Made by a program: the position numbers and the translations under genes
Shown: one piece after another, positions 1 through 5,821 of the stretch
Layout: each line of letters opens with the position of its first letter
Numbering within the stretch: position 1 is the first letter of the stretch
The notes under the pieces: model-generated
Seen by the model: only the letters and a program-made list of their open reading frames with translations
The model's database searches: none
Told to the model about the DNA's origin: nothing
From: an uncultured Eubacteriales bacterium
Lineage (GTDB): Bacteria; Bacillota_A; Clostridia; Christensenellales; Aristaeellaceae
Length of the DNA stretch: 9,364 bases
Reading direction: 5' to 3'
Assembly (NCBI GenBank): GCA_902803675.1
Contig: CADCQZ010000455.1
Location: forward strand, 1-9,364

Positions 1-427
1 GCGGGCCGGTGTGGACCAGGCGCTGAAAAAGCTCGTCGACTTAAAGATGCTCAGCCCGGTGGAAGAAAATTTCCTCAGCACATCCACAGCGCCCGGTTCG
101 ATCGGGCAGTTTTTCCTCTCCCCCTTCGGTCAGCGGGTGCTGTTGTCTGACCGCGTCCGTCGGGAATGGGCCTTCACCTACCATATCGATGACCGCCTCG
201 CTGAATATATCCAGGGCGTCATCGATCTGTGCTTTATCGAGAACGGCGAATGGGTCCTGTGCGATTACAAGACGGACCGCGCCGACGCGGATGAGCTGCG
301 GGAAAGATACCGGGATCAGCTGGATCTTTACCGCAGAGCCCTGGAAACGATCACGGATCTTCCGGTCAAAGAATGCTGCCTTTACTCGTTTTATCTGCAG
401 GCAGTGGTGCCGGTCGACCGGGAGTGA
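1..427 (+). CDS. addA: AddA helicase-nuclease subunit, C-terminal nuclease end (5' part outside window)
   Basis: This is the C-terminal end of the AddA subunit of the AddAB (RexAB) enzyme, which unwinds and resects double-strand DNA ends for RecA-dependent repair, as RecBCD does in enteric bacteria. The frame is open from the left edge (first complete codon at base 2) to TGA at 425-427, giving about 141 residues. It carries the RecB-family nuclease signature: a GVID aspartate, a strand, then DYKT with the metal-binding aspartate and catalytic lysine, followed by a QLDLY helix (the Q-x-x-x-Y motif). Upstream, FFLSPFGQR and REWAF match the lead-in to the nuclease domain in AddA proteins. The helicase domains lie outside the window. 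RecB is the alternative, but Bacillota normally carry AddA and the tail fits AddA better. The stop codon directly abuts an ATG at 428 and lies 12 bases before the preferred prmA start, so the two genes are probably co-transcribed. Confidence 0.88.
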   Translation, partial: RAGVDQALKKLVDLKMLSPVEENFLSTSTAPGSIGQFFLSPFGQRVLLSDRVRREWAFTYHIDDRLAEYIQGVIDLCFIENGEWVLCDYKTDRADADELRERYRDQLDLYRRALETITDLPVKECCLYSFYLQAVVPVDRE

Positions 428-429
428 AT

Positions 430-434
430 GGAGG
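430..434 (+). promoter_or_regulatory. Ribosome binding site that sets the prmA start
   Basis: GGAGG lies 5 bases before the ATG at 440. The upstream in-frame ATG at 428 overlaps this site and has only GGGAG three bases before it, which is too close. The site therefore favours the 440 start, which also gives the N-terminus expected for the family. Confidence 0.75.
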
Positions 435-439
435 TCATT

Positions 440-1375
440 ATGGATTACATCGAGATCACTGTCAGCACCACTTCCGCCGCGTCCGACGCGGTGAGCGATA
501 TCCTGATCGGCCTGGGAGCCGTGGGCACCCAGATCCTGGACAGGGCGGATCTGCCGGACGTGGAGCATCCTCTTCATGACTGGGAGCTGATGGATCAGAG
601 CGTCATCGACAATATGCCCGAGGATGTCCAGGTCAAGGCCTGGTTCGGCTCCGAGAACGCGCCCGGGGTCCTTGAGAAGCTGCCCGGGAGCCTTGAGAAG
701 CTCCGCCGCAGCTGGAAGGATCCCGGGACCCTCGCGGTCCACACGAGCTTCACGCCCGGTCAGGACTGGAGCGAAAACTGGAAAAAATACTACAAAGCCT
801 TCCGGGCAGGCAGAAAGATCGTGGTGAAACCCACCTGGGAAAGCTGGTCCCCCGCTCCCGGGGACATCATCCTGGAGATCGATCCGGGCATGGCCTTCGG
901 GACGGGCACGCATGAGACCACGGCTTTATGTGTGGAACTGATCGAGGAATACATGAAGGGCGGCAGCTTTCTGGACATCGGCTGCGGCAGCGGCATCCTC
1001 GGCATCTGCGCGGCGAAGCTCGGAGCGGATCAGGTGCTCTGCATCGATATCGACCCGGACGCCGTGGTGACGGCCCGGGACAATATCCGTCAGAACGGTC
1101 TTGAAGGCACGGTCACCGCCGTCGCCGGTGACCTGAACAAGGATATCGACCGCCTGTATGACACGGTCGCCGCCAATATCCTGGCCCCGATCATCATCAA
1201 GCTCTGCCCGTCCCTCCATCAGACCGTCAGGAAAAACGGCCTGTTCATCTGCAGCGGCATCCTCCTGGAACAGGCCGACGACGTGGAGAAAGCTTTGACA
1301 GAGAACCGTTTCAGGATCATCGAGAAAAGAACGAAGGGCGATTGGGCATCCTTTGCCGCCATCCTGGAGGCCTGA
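440..1375 (+). CDS. prmA: Ribosomal protein L11 methyltransferase PrmA
   Basis: This cytoplasmic class I methyltransferase uses S-adenosylmethionine to methylate amino groups of ribosomal protein L11. The start at 440 gives 311 residues, the usual family length, and an N-terminus (MDYIEITVST) like other PrmA proteins; the in-frame ATG at 428 would add four residues without a usable ribosome site. The N-terminal substrate-recognition domain is followed by the conserved DWSENWKKYY linker (about 109-118) and a proline-tryptophan element (about 131-133). Next come DPGMAFGTGTHETT (148-161), the SAM-binding glycine loop FLDIGCGSGILGI (177-189), the acidic CIDIDPDA strand end (201-208) and the NILAP motif (246-250) near the catalytic site. 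The gene sits 12 bases after addA and 2 bases before truA, so it lies inside a coupled operon. In many Bacillota the neighbours are dnaJ and rsmE instead; neither is seen here. Confidence 0.95.
   Translation: MDYIEITVSTTSAASDAVSDILIGLGAVGTQILDRADLPDVEHPLHDWELMDQSVIDNMPEDVQVKAWFGSENAPGVLEKLPGSLEKLRRSWKDPGTLAVHTSFTPGQDWSENWKKYYKAFRAGRKIVVKPTWESWSPAPGDIILEIDPGMAFGTGTHETTALCVELIEEYMKGGSFLDIGCGSGILGICAAKLGADQVLCIDIDPDAVVTARDNIRQNGLEGTVTAVAGDLNKDIDRLYDTVAANILAPIIIKLCPSLHQTVRKNGLFICSGILLEQADDVEKALTENRFRIIEKRTKGDWASFAAILEA
670..702 (+). repeat. Short imperfect tandem repeat inside prmA
   Basis: The 12-mer CCTTGAGAAGCT occurs at 670-681 and again at 691-702, exactly 21 bases (seven codons) apart. Both copies encode LEKL in the variable N-terminal domain (residues 78-81 and 85-88). 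The reading frame is kept. This may be a small in-frame duplication or chance similarity of a helix. Confidence 0.4.
1366..1370 (+). promoter_or_regulatory. Ribosome binding site that sets the truA start
   Basis: GGAGG lies inside the last codons of prmA, 7 bases before the ATG at 1378. It selects 1378 over the in-frame TTG at 1342, which would add 12 residues not found in the TruA family. Confidence 0.75.
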
Positions 1376-1377
1376 GG

Positions 1378-2148
1378 ATGAGAGTGCTCCTTGACGTTTC
1401 TTTTATAGGCACCCGCTATTCAGGCTGGCAGAGCCAGGAAAACGCCGTTTCCGTACAGGACGTGCTTGAAAAAGCTTTCCTGGAAGCGACAGGCACCTTC
1501 TGCCGCATGACGGGAGCGAGCCGGACCGACGCCGGTGTCCACGCGCGCTGCCTGAGAGTCCACCTTGACTATGACGGGCCCGTACCCGCGGACCGCCTGC
1601 CCTTTGTCATCAACCGCTTTCTTCCCGGGGATATCAGGGTCAATGTATCCAGACAGGTCCCGGATGATCTGCACGCCCGCTTCAAGGCGGAAGGAAAAAC
1701 TTACATCTACCGGATCGACCCCTCTCCCCATCCCAACGCGCTCTCCCTCCCCTTCTCCTGGCACTTTCCTTACGCCCTGGACGTAAAGAAAATGGCTTCC
1801 GCGGCCGCGGACCTGATCGGCACGCATGATTTCATCGCGTTCGCCGCCGCCGGTTTTCAAAGCAAGACCACCGTTAAAACCATCACCCGTGCCGATGTCG
1901 GCCGCGAGGACCAGCTTGTGGTCCTGACGGTCACCGGTACCGGATTCCTGTATAATATGGTGCGCATCATCGCCGGTACCCTCGCCTACGTGGGCATCGG
2001 AAAACTGGATGAGGACTGTATCCAAAGAGCGATCCGGGATCGCGACCGGCTCCTGCTGGGCCCGACAGCACCGCCGGAAGGCCTGGAACTGAACGAAGTC
2101 TATTACAGCCCCGCCTGGGGCATCGCCGATATAACCAAACGATCATAA
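1378..2148 (+). CDS. truA: tRNA pseudouridine(38-40) synthase TruA
   Basis: TruA converts uridines 38, 39 and 40 of the tRNA anticodon arm to pseudouridine. From the ATG at 1378 the protein is 256 residues, a normal family length. The N-terminus MRVLLDVSFIGTRYSGWQ fits the family strand with its YSGWQ signature. The catalytic block is GASRTDAGVHA, with Asp51 as the expected nucleophile (equivalent to Asp60 of the E. coli enzyme). A second-half block with IGTHDFIAFA and the late GTGFLYNMVRIIAGTL segment match conserved TruA regions. The start is two bases after the prmA stop, with its ribosome site inside prmA, so translation is probably coupled. The TAA stop overlaps the ribosome site of the next gene. 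In many Bacillota truA follows the ecfA/ecfA/ecfT transporter genes; here it follows prmA and is itself followed by an unrelated ABC-like gene. Confidence 0.96.
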   Translation: MRVLLDVSFIGTRYSGWQSQENAVSVQDVLEKAFLEATGTFCRMTGASRTDAGVHARCLRVHLDYDGPVPADRLPFVINRFLPGDIRVNVSRQVPDDLHARFKAEGKTYIYRIDPSPHPNALSLPFSWHFPYALDVKKMASAAADLIGTHDFIAFAAAGFQSKTTVKTITRADVGREDQLVVLTVTGTGFLYNMVRIIAGTLAYVGIGKLDEDCIQRAIRDRDRLLLGPTAPPEGLELNEVYYSPAWGIADITKRS

Positions 2149-2151
2149 GGA
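2147..2151 (+). promoter_or_regulatory. Ribosome binding site overlapping the truA stop codon
   Basis: AAGGA overlaps the truA TAA (2146-2148) by two bases and lies 6 bases before the ATG at 2158. This arrangement suggests translational coupling of the ABC-like gene to truA and argues that the gene is still translated. Confidence 0.65.
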
Positions 2152-2157
2152 CACGGT

Positions 2158-3546
2158 ATGGCTGAGGAGATCATCATCAGATCGATAAAAACCTTATCAG
2201 AAGATATAAAAGCGGACTTTCGTCTGCCGGACGGCCGGCTGCACGCGGTCTATGACCCGTCCGGGCGTGACGCTCTCCGTCTGCTTGAGACGCTTTCCGG
2301 GCATATCCCTCATACGGGCACTGTTGAGTTCGACGGCCGCGAAGTCCCCACCGCCTCTTACGCCGACTGCGTTTCTTCGGGGATCGGCGGGATGGAAAGC
2401 GTGTTCGGCGAATATACCCTGCTGGACAATCTGAGGCTCTTCCTGCCGAACATGAGCGTAAGGGATATCCGTGACCGTGCCGAAAGATACGCCTTTATTT
2501 CAAGCGGACTGGACCTGAGAAAGAGAGCCGGGTCGCTCTCCCCAACAGATATGATACGATTCAGGCTGCTCCGGTCACTCATCAGGCAGGATCGCCTGAT
2601 CCTGCTCTCCTGGCCGCTGAGCGGGCTGACTGACAAGGAAAAAAAGATCGTAAAGCCGCTCCTTTCGCGCTGCGCGGAAAACAGACGGCAGATCCTTTAT
2701 ACCGCCGACACCGTATCGGATGCCCTCTGCGCCCAGGAAATCACCCTGATGCTCCACGGATCGGCCGCATATTTAGGGCCGGTCGACGACAGCACGAGCG
2801 AAAAGCTGACGAACGCCGCAAACCGTTACGCAGTCTATCCCCGTATACGGAAGGAGACCCTGCCCGGCGGCGTTCTTCTCGCCGCGAAAGGCATCTGGGT
2901 GGATAAAAAGCCACGGATCGAGGATATCCGCCTTGAGATCCGGGAAGGAGAGATCACGGGGATCCTGTATCATCCCGGCAGCGGTGAGACAGCGCTGGCC
3001 GACTGCCTTTGCGCCCGGATACGGCCGGACGCCGGCAGGATGGTATACAGCGCTTTCCACGGCCGGAGGCCCGACGAGTCCTCGCTTTATCTCCAGGGCC
3101 TGAAGTATATCCCGCCCTTCGCTCACGGTCCCGTTCCGCGCCCTGAAATGAACGCGCTGGAGCATACGGCCCTGATCCGATACGGATCGAGCCTTCTGTG
3201 GCCCGGGGGCATGCTCGACCGGAAGCGGGCCGCGGAGCTGACAGGTTATCTGCTCGATCAGTTTCGGATCCCCCATACGCCCGTGACACCGCTCGATGAG
3301 TTCAGTGAGAACGAAATAAGGGCCCTGTCCGTCGCGGCCCAGCTGAATCGTGAGGGCAAAGCGCTCATCGCTTTCGATCTTTTTGAGGGCCTGAGCGATG
3401 AACAGACCTTAGTCGCCGGTGATATCCTGAAAAAAGACCGGAGTCACAGAAACGGGATCCTGCTCTTTTCCACTTTGGCGTCAAAACTGCATCCCGTTTC
3501 CGACCGGGTCTTCTGCCTGAGGGACGGCGTGCTCATCGGATCGTGA
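2158..3546 (+). CDS. Degenerate double ABC ATPase-like protein, probably unable to hydrolyse ATP
   Basis: The 462-residue protein aligns along its length with double-domain ATPases of sugar/nucleoside importers (RbsA/MglA/NupO type, usually about 500 residues), but its active-site residues are gone. Domain 1 (about 5-210): the Walker A position reads DPSGRDALRL (33-42), with the P-loop lysine as Ala39 and the next residues Leu40 and Arg41; the Q-loop glutamine aligns with Ser81; the signature reads LSPTDMI (127-133); Walker B reads LILLSWP (147-153), with Ser and Trp for Asp and Glu; the switch histidine is Ala183. Domain 2 (about 238-462): GILYHPGSGETAL (268-280) resembles the already lysine-free second P-loop of this family, but the signature is FSENE (382-386) and Walker B is ALIAFDLFEGL (402-412). 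There is no signal peptide or obvious membrane segment. No permease or binding-protein gene adjoins it. The frame is intact. The true function is unknown: a regulatory or scaffold pseudoenzyme and a decaying gene are both possible. Confidence 0.75.
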   Translation: MAEEIIIRSIKTLSEDIKADFRLPDGRLHAVYDPSGRDALRLLETLSGHIPHTGTVEFDGREVPTASYADCVSSGIGGMESVFGEYTLLDNLRLFLPNMSVRDIRDRAERYAFISSGLDLRKRAGSLSPTDMIRFRLLRSLIRQDRLILLSWPLSGLTDKEKKIVKPLLSRCAENRRQILYTADTVSDALCAQEITLMLHGSAAYLGPVDDSTSEKLTNAANRYAVYPRIRKETLPGGVLLAAKGIWVDKKPRIEDIRLEIREGEITGILYHPGSGETALADCLCARIRPDAGRMVYSAFHGRRPDESSLYLQGLKYIPPFAHGPVPRPEMNALEHTALIRYGSSLLWPGGMLDRKRAAELTGYLLDQFRIPHTPVTPLDEFSENEIRALSVAAQLNREGKALIAFDLFEGLSDEQTLVAGDILKKDRSHRNGILLFSTLASKLHPVSDRVFCLRDGVLIGS

Positions 3547-3597
3547 TCCTGTAACATTATTTGTCAATACCTGAACACAAAAAAAGCAATCTGACGG

Positions 3598-3626
3598 TTT
3601 ACGCGCCGTATCAATCCTGCTATAAT
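3598..3626 (+). promoter_or_regulatory. Extended -10 promoter for the pyridoxamine kinase gene
   Basis: TATAAT at 3621-3626 is preceded by TGC at 3618-3620, a perfect extended -10. A weak -35, TTTACG (3598-3603, four of six consensus bases), lies 17 bases upstream. A run of seven A residues at 3579-3585 could act as an UP-like element. A start near 3633 would give a leader of about 28 bases that contains the strong ribosome site, which fits well. Confidence 0.75.
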
Positions 3627-3647
3627 ACCGGCTATTAATCCGTGATG

Positions 3648-3654
3648 AAGGAGG
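3648..3654 (+). promoter_or_regulatory. Strong ribosome binding site for the pyridoxamine kinase gene
   Basis: AAGGAGG is a full match to the anti-Shine-Dalgarno sequence. It is 6 bases before TTG at 3661 and 12 bases before the in-frame ATG at 3667. Spacing favours the TTG; codon preference favours the ATG. Confidence 0.7.
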
Positions 3655-3660
3655 TATTCC

Positions 3661-4512
3661 TTGATTATGAACGCCTATCAACGCCTGCTGACAATACAGG
3701 ACATCTCATGTGTGGGACAGTGCTCCCTGACCGTGGCGCTCCCGATCCTGTCCGCCTGCGGGATGGAGACCTGCATCCTTCCTTCGGCGGTCCTTTCCAC
3801 CCACACCGGCGGCTTTACCGGCTATACATTCCGCGACCTGACCGACGATATCCCCGCCATCGCCGCACACTGGAAAAAGGAAGGCATCCTTTTCGACGCC
3901 TTCTATACCGGCTATCTTGGCAGCGAGAGGCAGATCGACATGGTGCTGGATATCTTCTCGTCTCTGCCCCGGGGCAAAGCGACCCGCTATGTGGACCCGG
4001 CCATGGCCGATAACGGAAAATTATACGCCGGTTTCGACGCGGACTTCGTCAACGCCATGAGAAAGCTGGCCCGCAGCGCGGATGTGCTGCTCCCCAATAT
4101 CACCGAGGCCTGCCTGCTCACCGGCCTGCCCTATTTCGCCCGGCCGACCCGGGACAAGGTATCTGAACTGATCGGCGCGCTCCGATGCCTCTGCGCCGGC
4201 ACCATCGTGCTGACCGGTGTGGGATATGAAGAAGGAAAAACAGGCGTCGTGGTGGCCGACGAACATACCATCGATCATTACGAACATGAGCTCATCTCTC
4301 AGGGCTGTCACGGCACGGGCGATGTTTTCGCGTCCGCGTACGTGGGCTGCTCCATGCGGGGCTTCAGCCCCCTTGAGGCCGCGAAAGCGGCGGCTGATTA
4401 CACCGTCCTGTGCATCAAAAACACGCTCGGTGACGACAGCCACCGGTACGGGGTCAAATTCGAGACGGCTCTCCCGTACCTCATCGACCGGCTGAACGCC
4501 CGGGAGGCGTAA
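3661..4512 (+). CDS. pdxY: Pyridoxal/pyridoxamine kinase (PdxY/PdxK-like, ribokinase fold)
   Basis: This cytoplasmic ribokinase-family enzyme should phosphorylate vitamin B6 vitamers with ATP in the salvage route to pyridoxal phosphate. From TTG at 3661 it has 283 residues; starting at ATG 3667 gives 281. The N-terminal block CSLTVALPILSACGMET and LSTHTGGFTGYTFRDLTDD match clostridial pyridoxamine kinases. VDPAMADNGKLY (111-122) is the substrate/metal loop, and PNITEA (145-150) is a conserved ribokinase-fold block. GCHGTGDVFASA (215-226) is the anion-hole motif with Asp221 as the expected catalytic base. A hydroxymethylpyrimidine (ThiD-type) kinase is the main alternative, but the THTGGFTGYTF and HGTGD features favour the B6 kinase. 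It has its own promoter, and the next promoter lies downstream, so it is probably expressed alone. Confidence 0.87.
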   Translation: MIMNAYQRLLTIQDISCVGQCSLTVALPILSACGMETCILPSAVLSTHTGGFTGYTFRDLTDDIPAIAAHWKKEGILFDAFYTGYLGSERQIDMVLDIFSSLPRGKATRYVDPAMADNGKLYAGFDADFVNAMRKLARSADVLLPNITEACLLTGLPYFARPTRDKVSELIGALRCLCAGTIVLTGVGYEEGKTGVVVADEHTIDHYEHELISQGCHGTGDVFASAYVGCSMRGFSPLEAAKAAADYTVLCIKNTLGDDSHRYGVKFETALPYLIDRLNAREA

Positions 4513-4518
4513 GCTTTC

Positions 4519-4571
4519 CGCCGCATCATACGGCGTCGACACATTGCCGATCTGTAGATTGGCAGATCTTT
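4519..4571 (+). terminator. Weak hairpin cluster after the kinase gene, possible terminator
   Basis: A perfect 5-bp stem, CGCCG (4519-4523) with CGGCG (4531-4535), is followed by two overlapping alternatives: GCCGATC (4546-4552) with GATTGGC (4557-4563, one G-U pair), or GATCTG (4549-4554) with CAGATC (4563-4568) and then only TTT (4569-4571). Position suits termination of the kinase transcript, but there is no real T run, so intrinsic termination would be weak. Confidence 0.28.
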
Positions 4572-4637
4572 CCACGTTCAAAACACGAAAGAAATGCGAT
4601 ATTTCCTTAATAATATACGTTTTCAGGGAATAGATGC

Positions 4638-4666
4638 TTGAACAGGGCATCCAATCATGCTATAAT
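4638..4666 (+). promoter_or_regulatory. Extended -10 promoter for the asd-dapA-dapB operon
   Basis: TTGAAC (4638-4643, four of six consensus bases) and TATAAT (4661-4666) are separated by 17 bases, and TGC at 4658-4660 makes a perfect extended -10. A start near 4673 leaves a leader of about 54 bases before asd, too short for a lysine riboswitch or a T-box. The core 4652-4669 is nearly identical to that at 3612-3629. Confidence 0.8.
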
Positions 4667-4726
4667 ACCCCTGCGGCCTGAAATGGGGCGCGCTTTTTAA
4701 TACTATTTTCAGGGAGCTGCAGCTTT

Positions 4727-5821
4727 ATGAGCAAATTACGCGCAGGCATCATAGGCGCTACCGGCATGGTAGGCCAGCGGTTCATCACTCTGTTGAAAGA
4801 TCATCCCTGGTTTGAGATCAAGGTGCTCGCGGCCAGCAGCGCAAGCGCCGGCAGGCCCTACAGCGAAGCCGTCGCCGGGCGCTGGGCCATGTCGGAACCC
4901 ATACCGGAATGCGTGTCCGGCCTGATCGTCGAGAACGCGTCGAACGTAAACTCCGTCGCCGACCGGGTGGACCTCGTCTTCTGCGCCGTCAACATGCCGA
5001 AGGACCTTACCAGGGCACTGGAAGAAGCTTACGCCAAGGCCGAAACGCCCGTCATCAGCAACAACTCCGCCTGCCGCTGGGTGGACGACGTGCCCATGCT
5101 GATCCCCGAGATCAATCCCGGCCATACCGCGCTGATCGATCATCAGCGCCGCCGTCTGGGGACGAAAAGGGGATTTATCGCCGTCAAACCGAACTGCTCC
5201 ATCCAGAGCTATGTACCGGCTCTCACGCCCCTGATGGAGTTCGGCCCCGAGAAAGTCAGTGTGTGCACCTACCAGGCCATCAGCGGCGCGGGCAAGACCT
5301 TCGACCGCTGGCCGGAGATCCTGGACAACGTGATCCCCTATATCGGCGGTGAGGAAGAGAAGAGCGAAAAAGAGCCCCTGAGGATCTGGGGCAGTCTCAG
5401 CGCCGATCAGAGCAGGATCGATACCGCCGCGCGGCCCGTCATCAGCGCTCAGTGCCTGCGGGTCCCCGTATCGGACGGCCACATGGCTGCGGTCAGCGTC
5501 AGTTTTTCCCATCGGCCCACCCGTGAGCAGATCCTCGAAAAATGGAACAGCGCTTCCTTCGCCTGTGACAAATATGACCTGCCCAGCGCTCCCCGGCCCT
5601 TCCTGCGCTATTTCGATGAGCCGGACCGCCCGCAGACCAGGCTCGACCGGGATTATCAGAAGGGCATGGGCGTCACCATCGGCAGGCTCCGCGAGGACAG
5701 CATCTTCCAGTATAAATTCGTGTGCCTATCCCACAACACTTTAAGGGGCGCTGCCGGAGGCGGCGTGCTTTCCGCGGAGCTCCTGACAGCGATGGGCTTC
5801 ATCGGGCCCAAGGAGCGGTAA
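4727..5821 (+). CDS. asd: Aspartate-semialdehyde dehydrogenase, archaeal/fungal type
   Basis: The enzyme reduces L-aspartyl-4-phosphate to L-aspartate 4-semialdehyde with NADPH, the branch precursor for lysine/diaminopimelate, threonine and methionine. The 364-residue protein begins with the NADP-binding loop GATGMVGQ (10-17). VISNNSACRW (109-118) lies before the active site. KPNCSIQS (154-161) holds the expected nucleophile Cys157, and RVPVSDGH (245-252) supplies the substrate arginine and the base His252. The C-terminal LSHNTLRGAAGGGVL block (335-349) and the IGGEEEKSE segment are typical of the archaeal/fungal-type branch as found in Clostridia, not the E. coli type. The ATG at 4727 follows AGGGAG (4711-4716) at 10 bases, slightly long. 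Its TAA ends one base before dapA, and the dapA ribosome site AAGGAG (5810-5815) lies inside its final codons. It is the first gene after the promoter at 4638-4666. Confidence 0.95.
   Translation: MSKLRAGIIGATGMVGQRFITLLKDHPWFEIKVLAASSASAGRPYSEAVAGRWAMSEPIPECVSGLIVENASNVNSVADRVDLVFCAVNMPKDLTRALEEAYAKAETPVISNNSACRWVDDVPMLIPEINPGHTALIDHQRRRLGTKRGFIAVKPNCSIQSYVPALTPLMEFGPEKVSVCTYQAISGAGKTFDRWPEILDNVIPYIGGEEEKSEKEPLRIWGSLSADQSRIDTAARPVISAQCLRVPVSDGHMAAVSVSFSHRPTREQILEKWNSASFACDKYDLPSAPRPFLRYFDEPDRPQTRLDRDYQKGMGVTIGRLREDSIFQYKFVCLSHNTLRGAAGGGVLSAELLTAMGFIGPKER

Noticed and set aside
41..913. A 290-codon minus-strand open frame opposite addA and prmA
   Set aside because: Both sense genes are well supported by conserved motifs; the antisense translation has low-complexity, shadow-like composition and crosses a gene boundary.
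1949..1956. TGTATAAT inside truA resembling a promoter -10
   Set aside because: It encodes the conserved LYN residues of TruA, lacks the one-base gap of an extended -10, and no gene start follows within a sensible distance.
3538..3549. GGAT/ATCC palindrome over the stop codon of the ABC-like gene as a terminator
   Set aside because: The stem is only 4 bp and no T run follows.
3561..3566. TTGTCA as a -35 element
   Set aside because: At 16-18 bases downstream there is only A-rich sequence without a -10 match; the extended -10 at 3618-3626 explains the promoter better.
4513..4726. Lysine riboswitch or T-box leader before asd
   Set aside because: The predicted transcript start near 4673 leaves only about 54 bases, and I see no multi-helix lysine aptamer or T-box core sequence.
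4736..5512. Minus-strand open frame opposite asd, and a similar one opposite dapB at 6709-7458
   Set aside because: Shadows of strongly conserved genes; neither gives a recognisable protein or has its own ribosome site that I can support.
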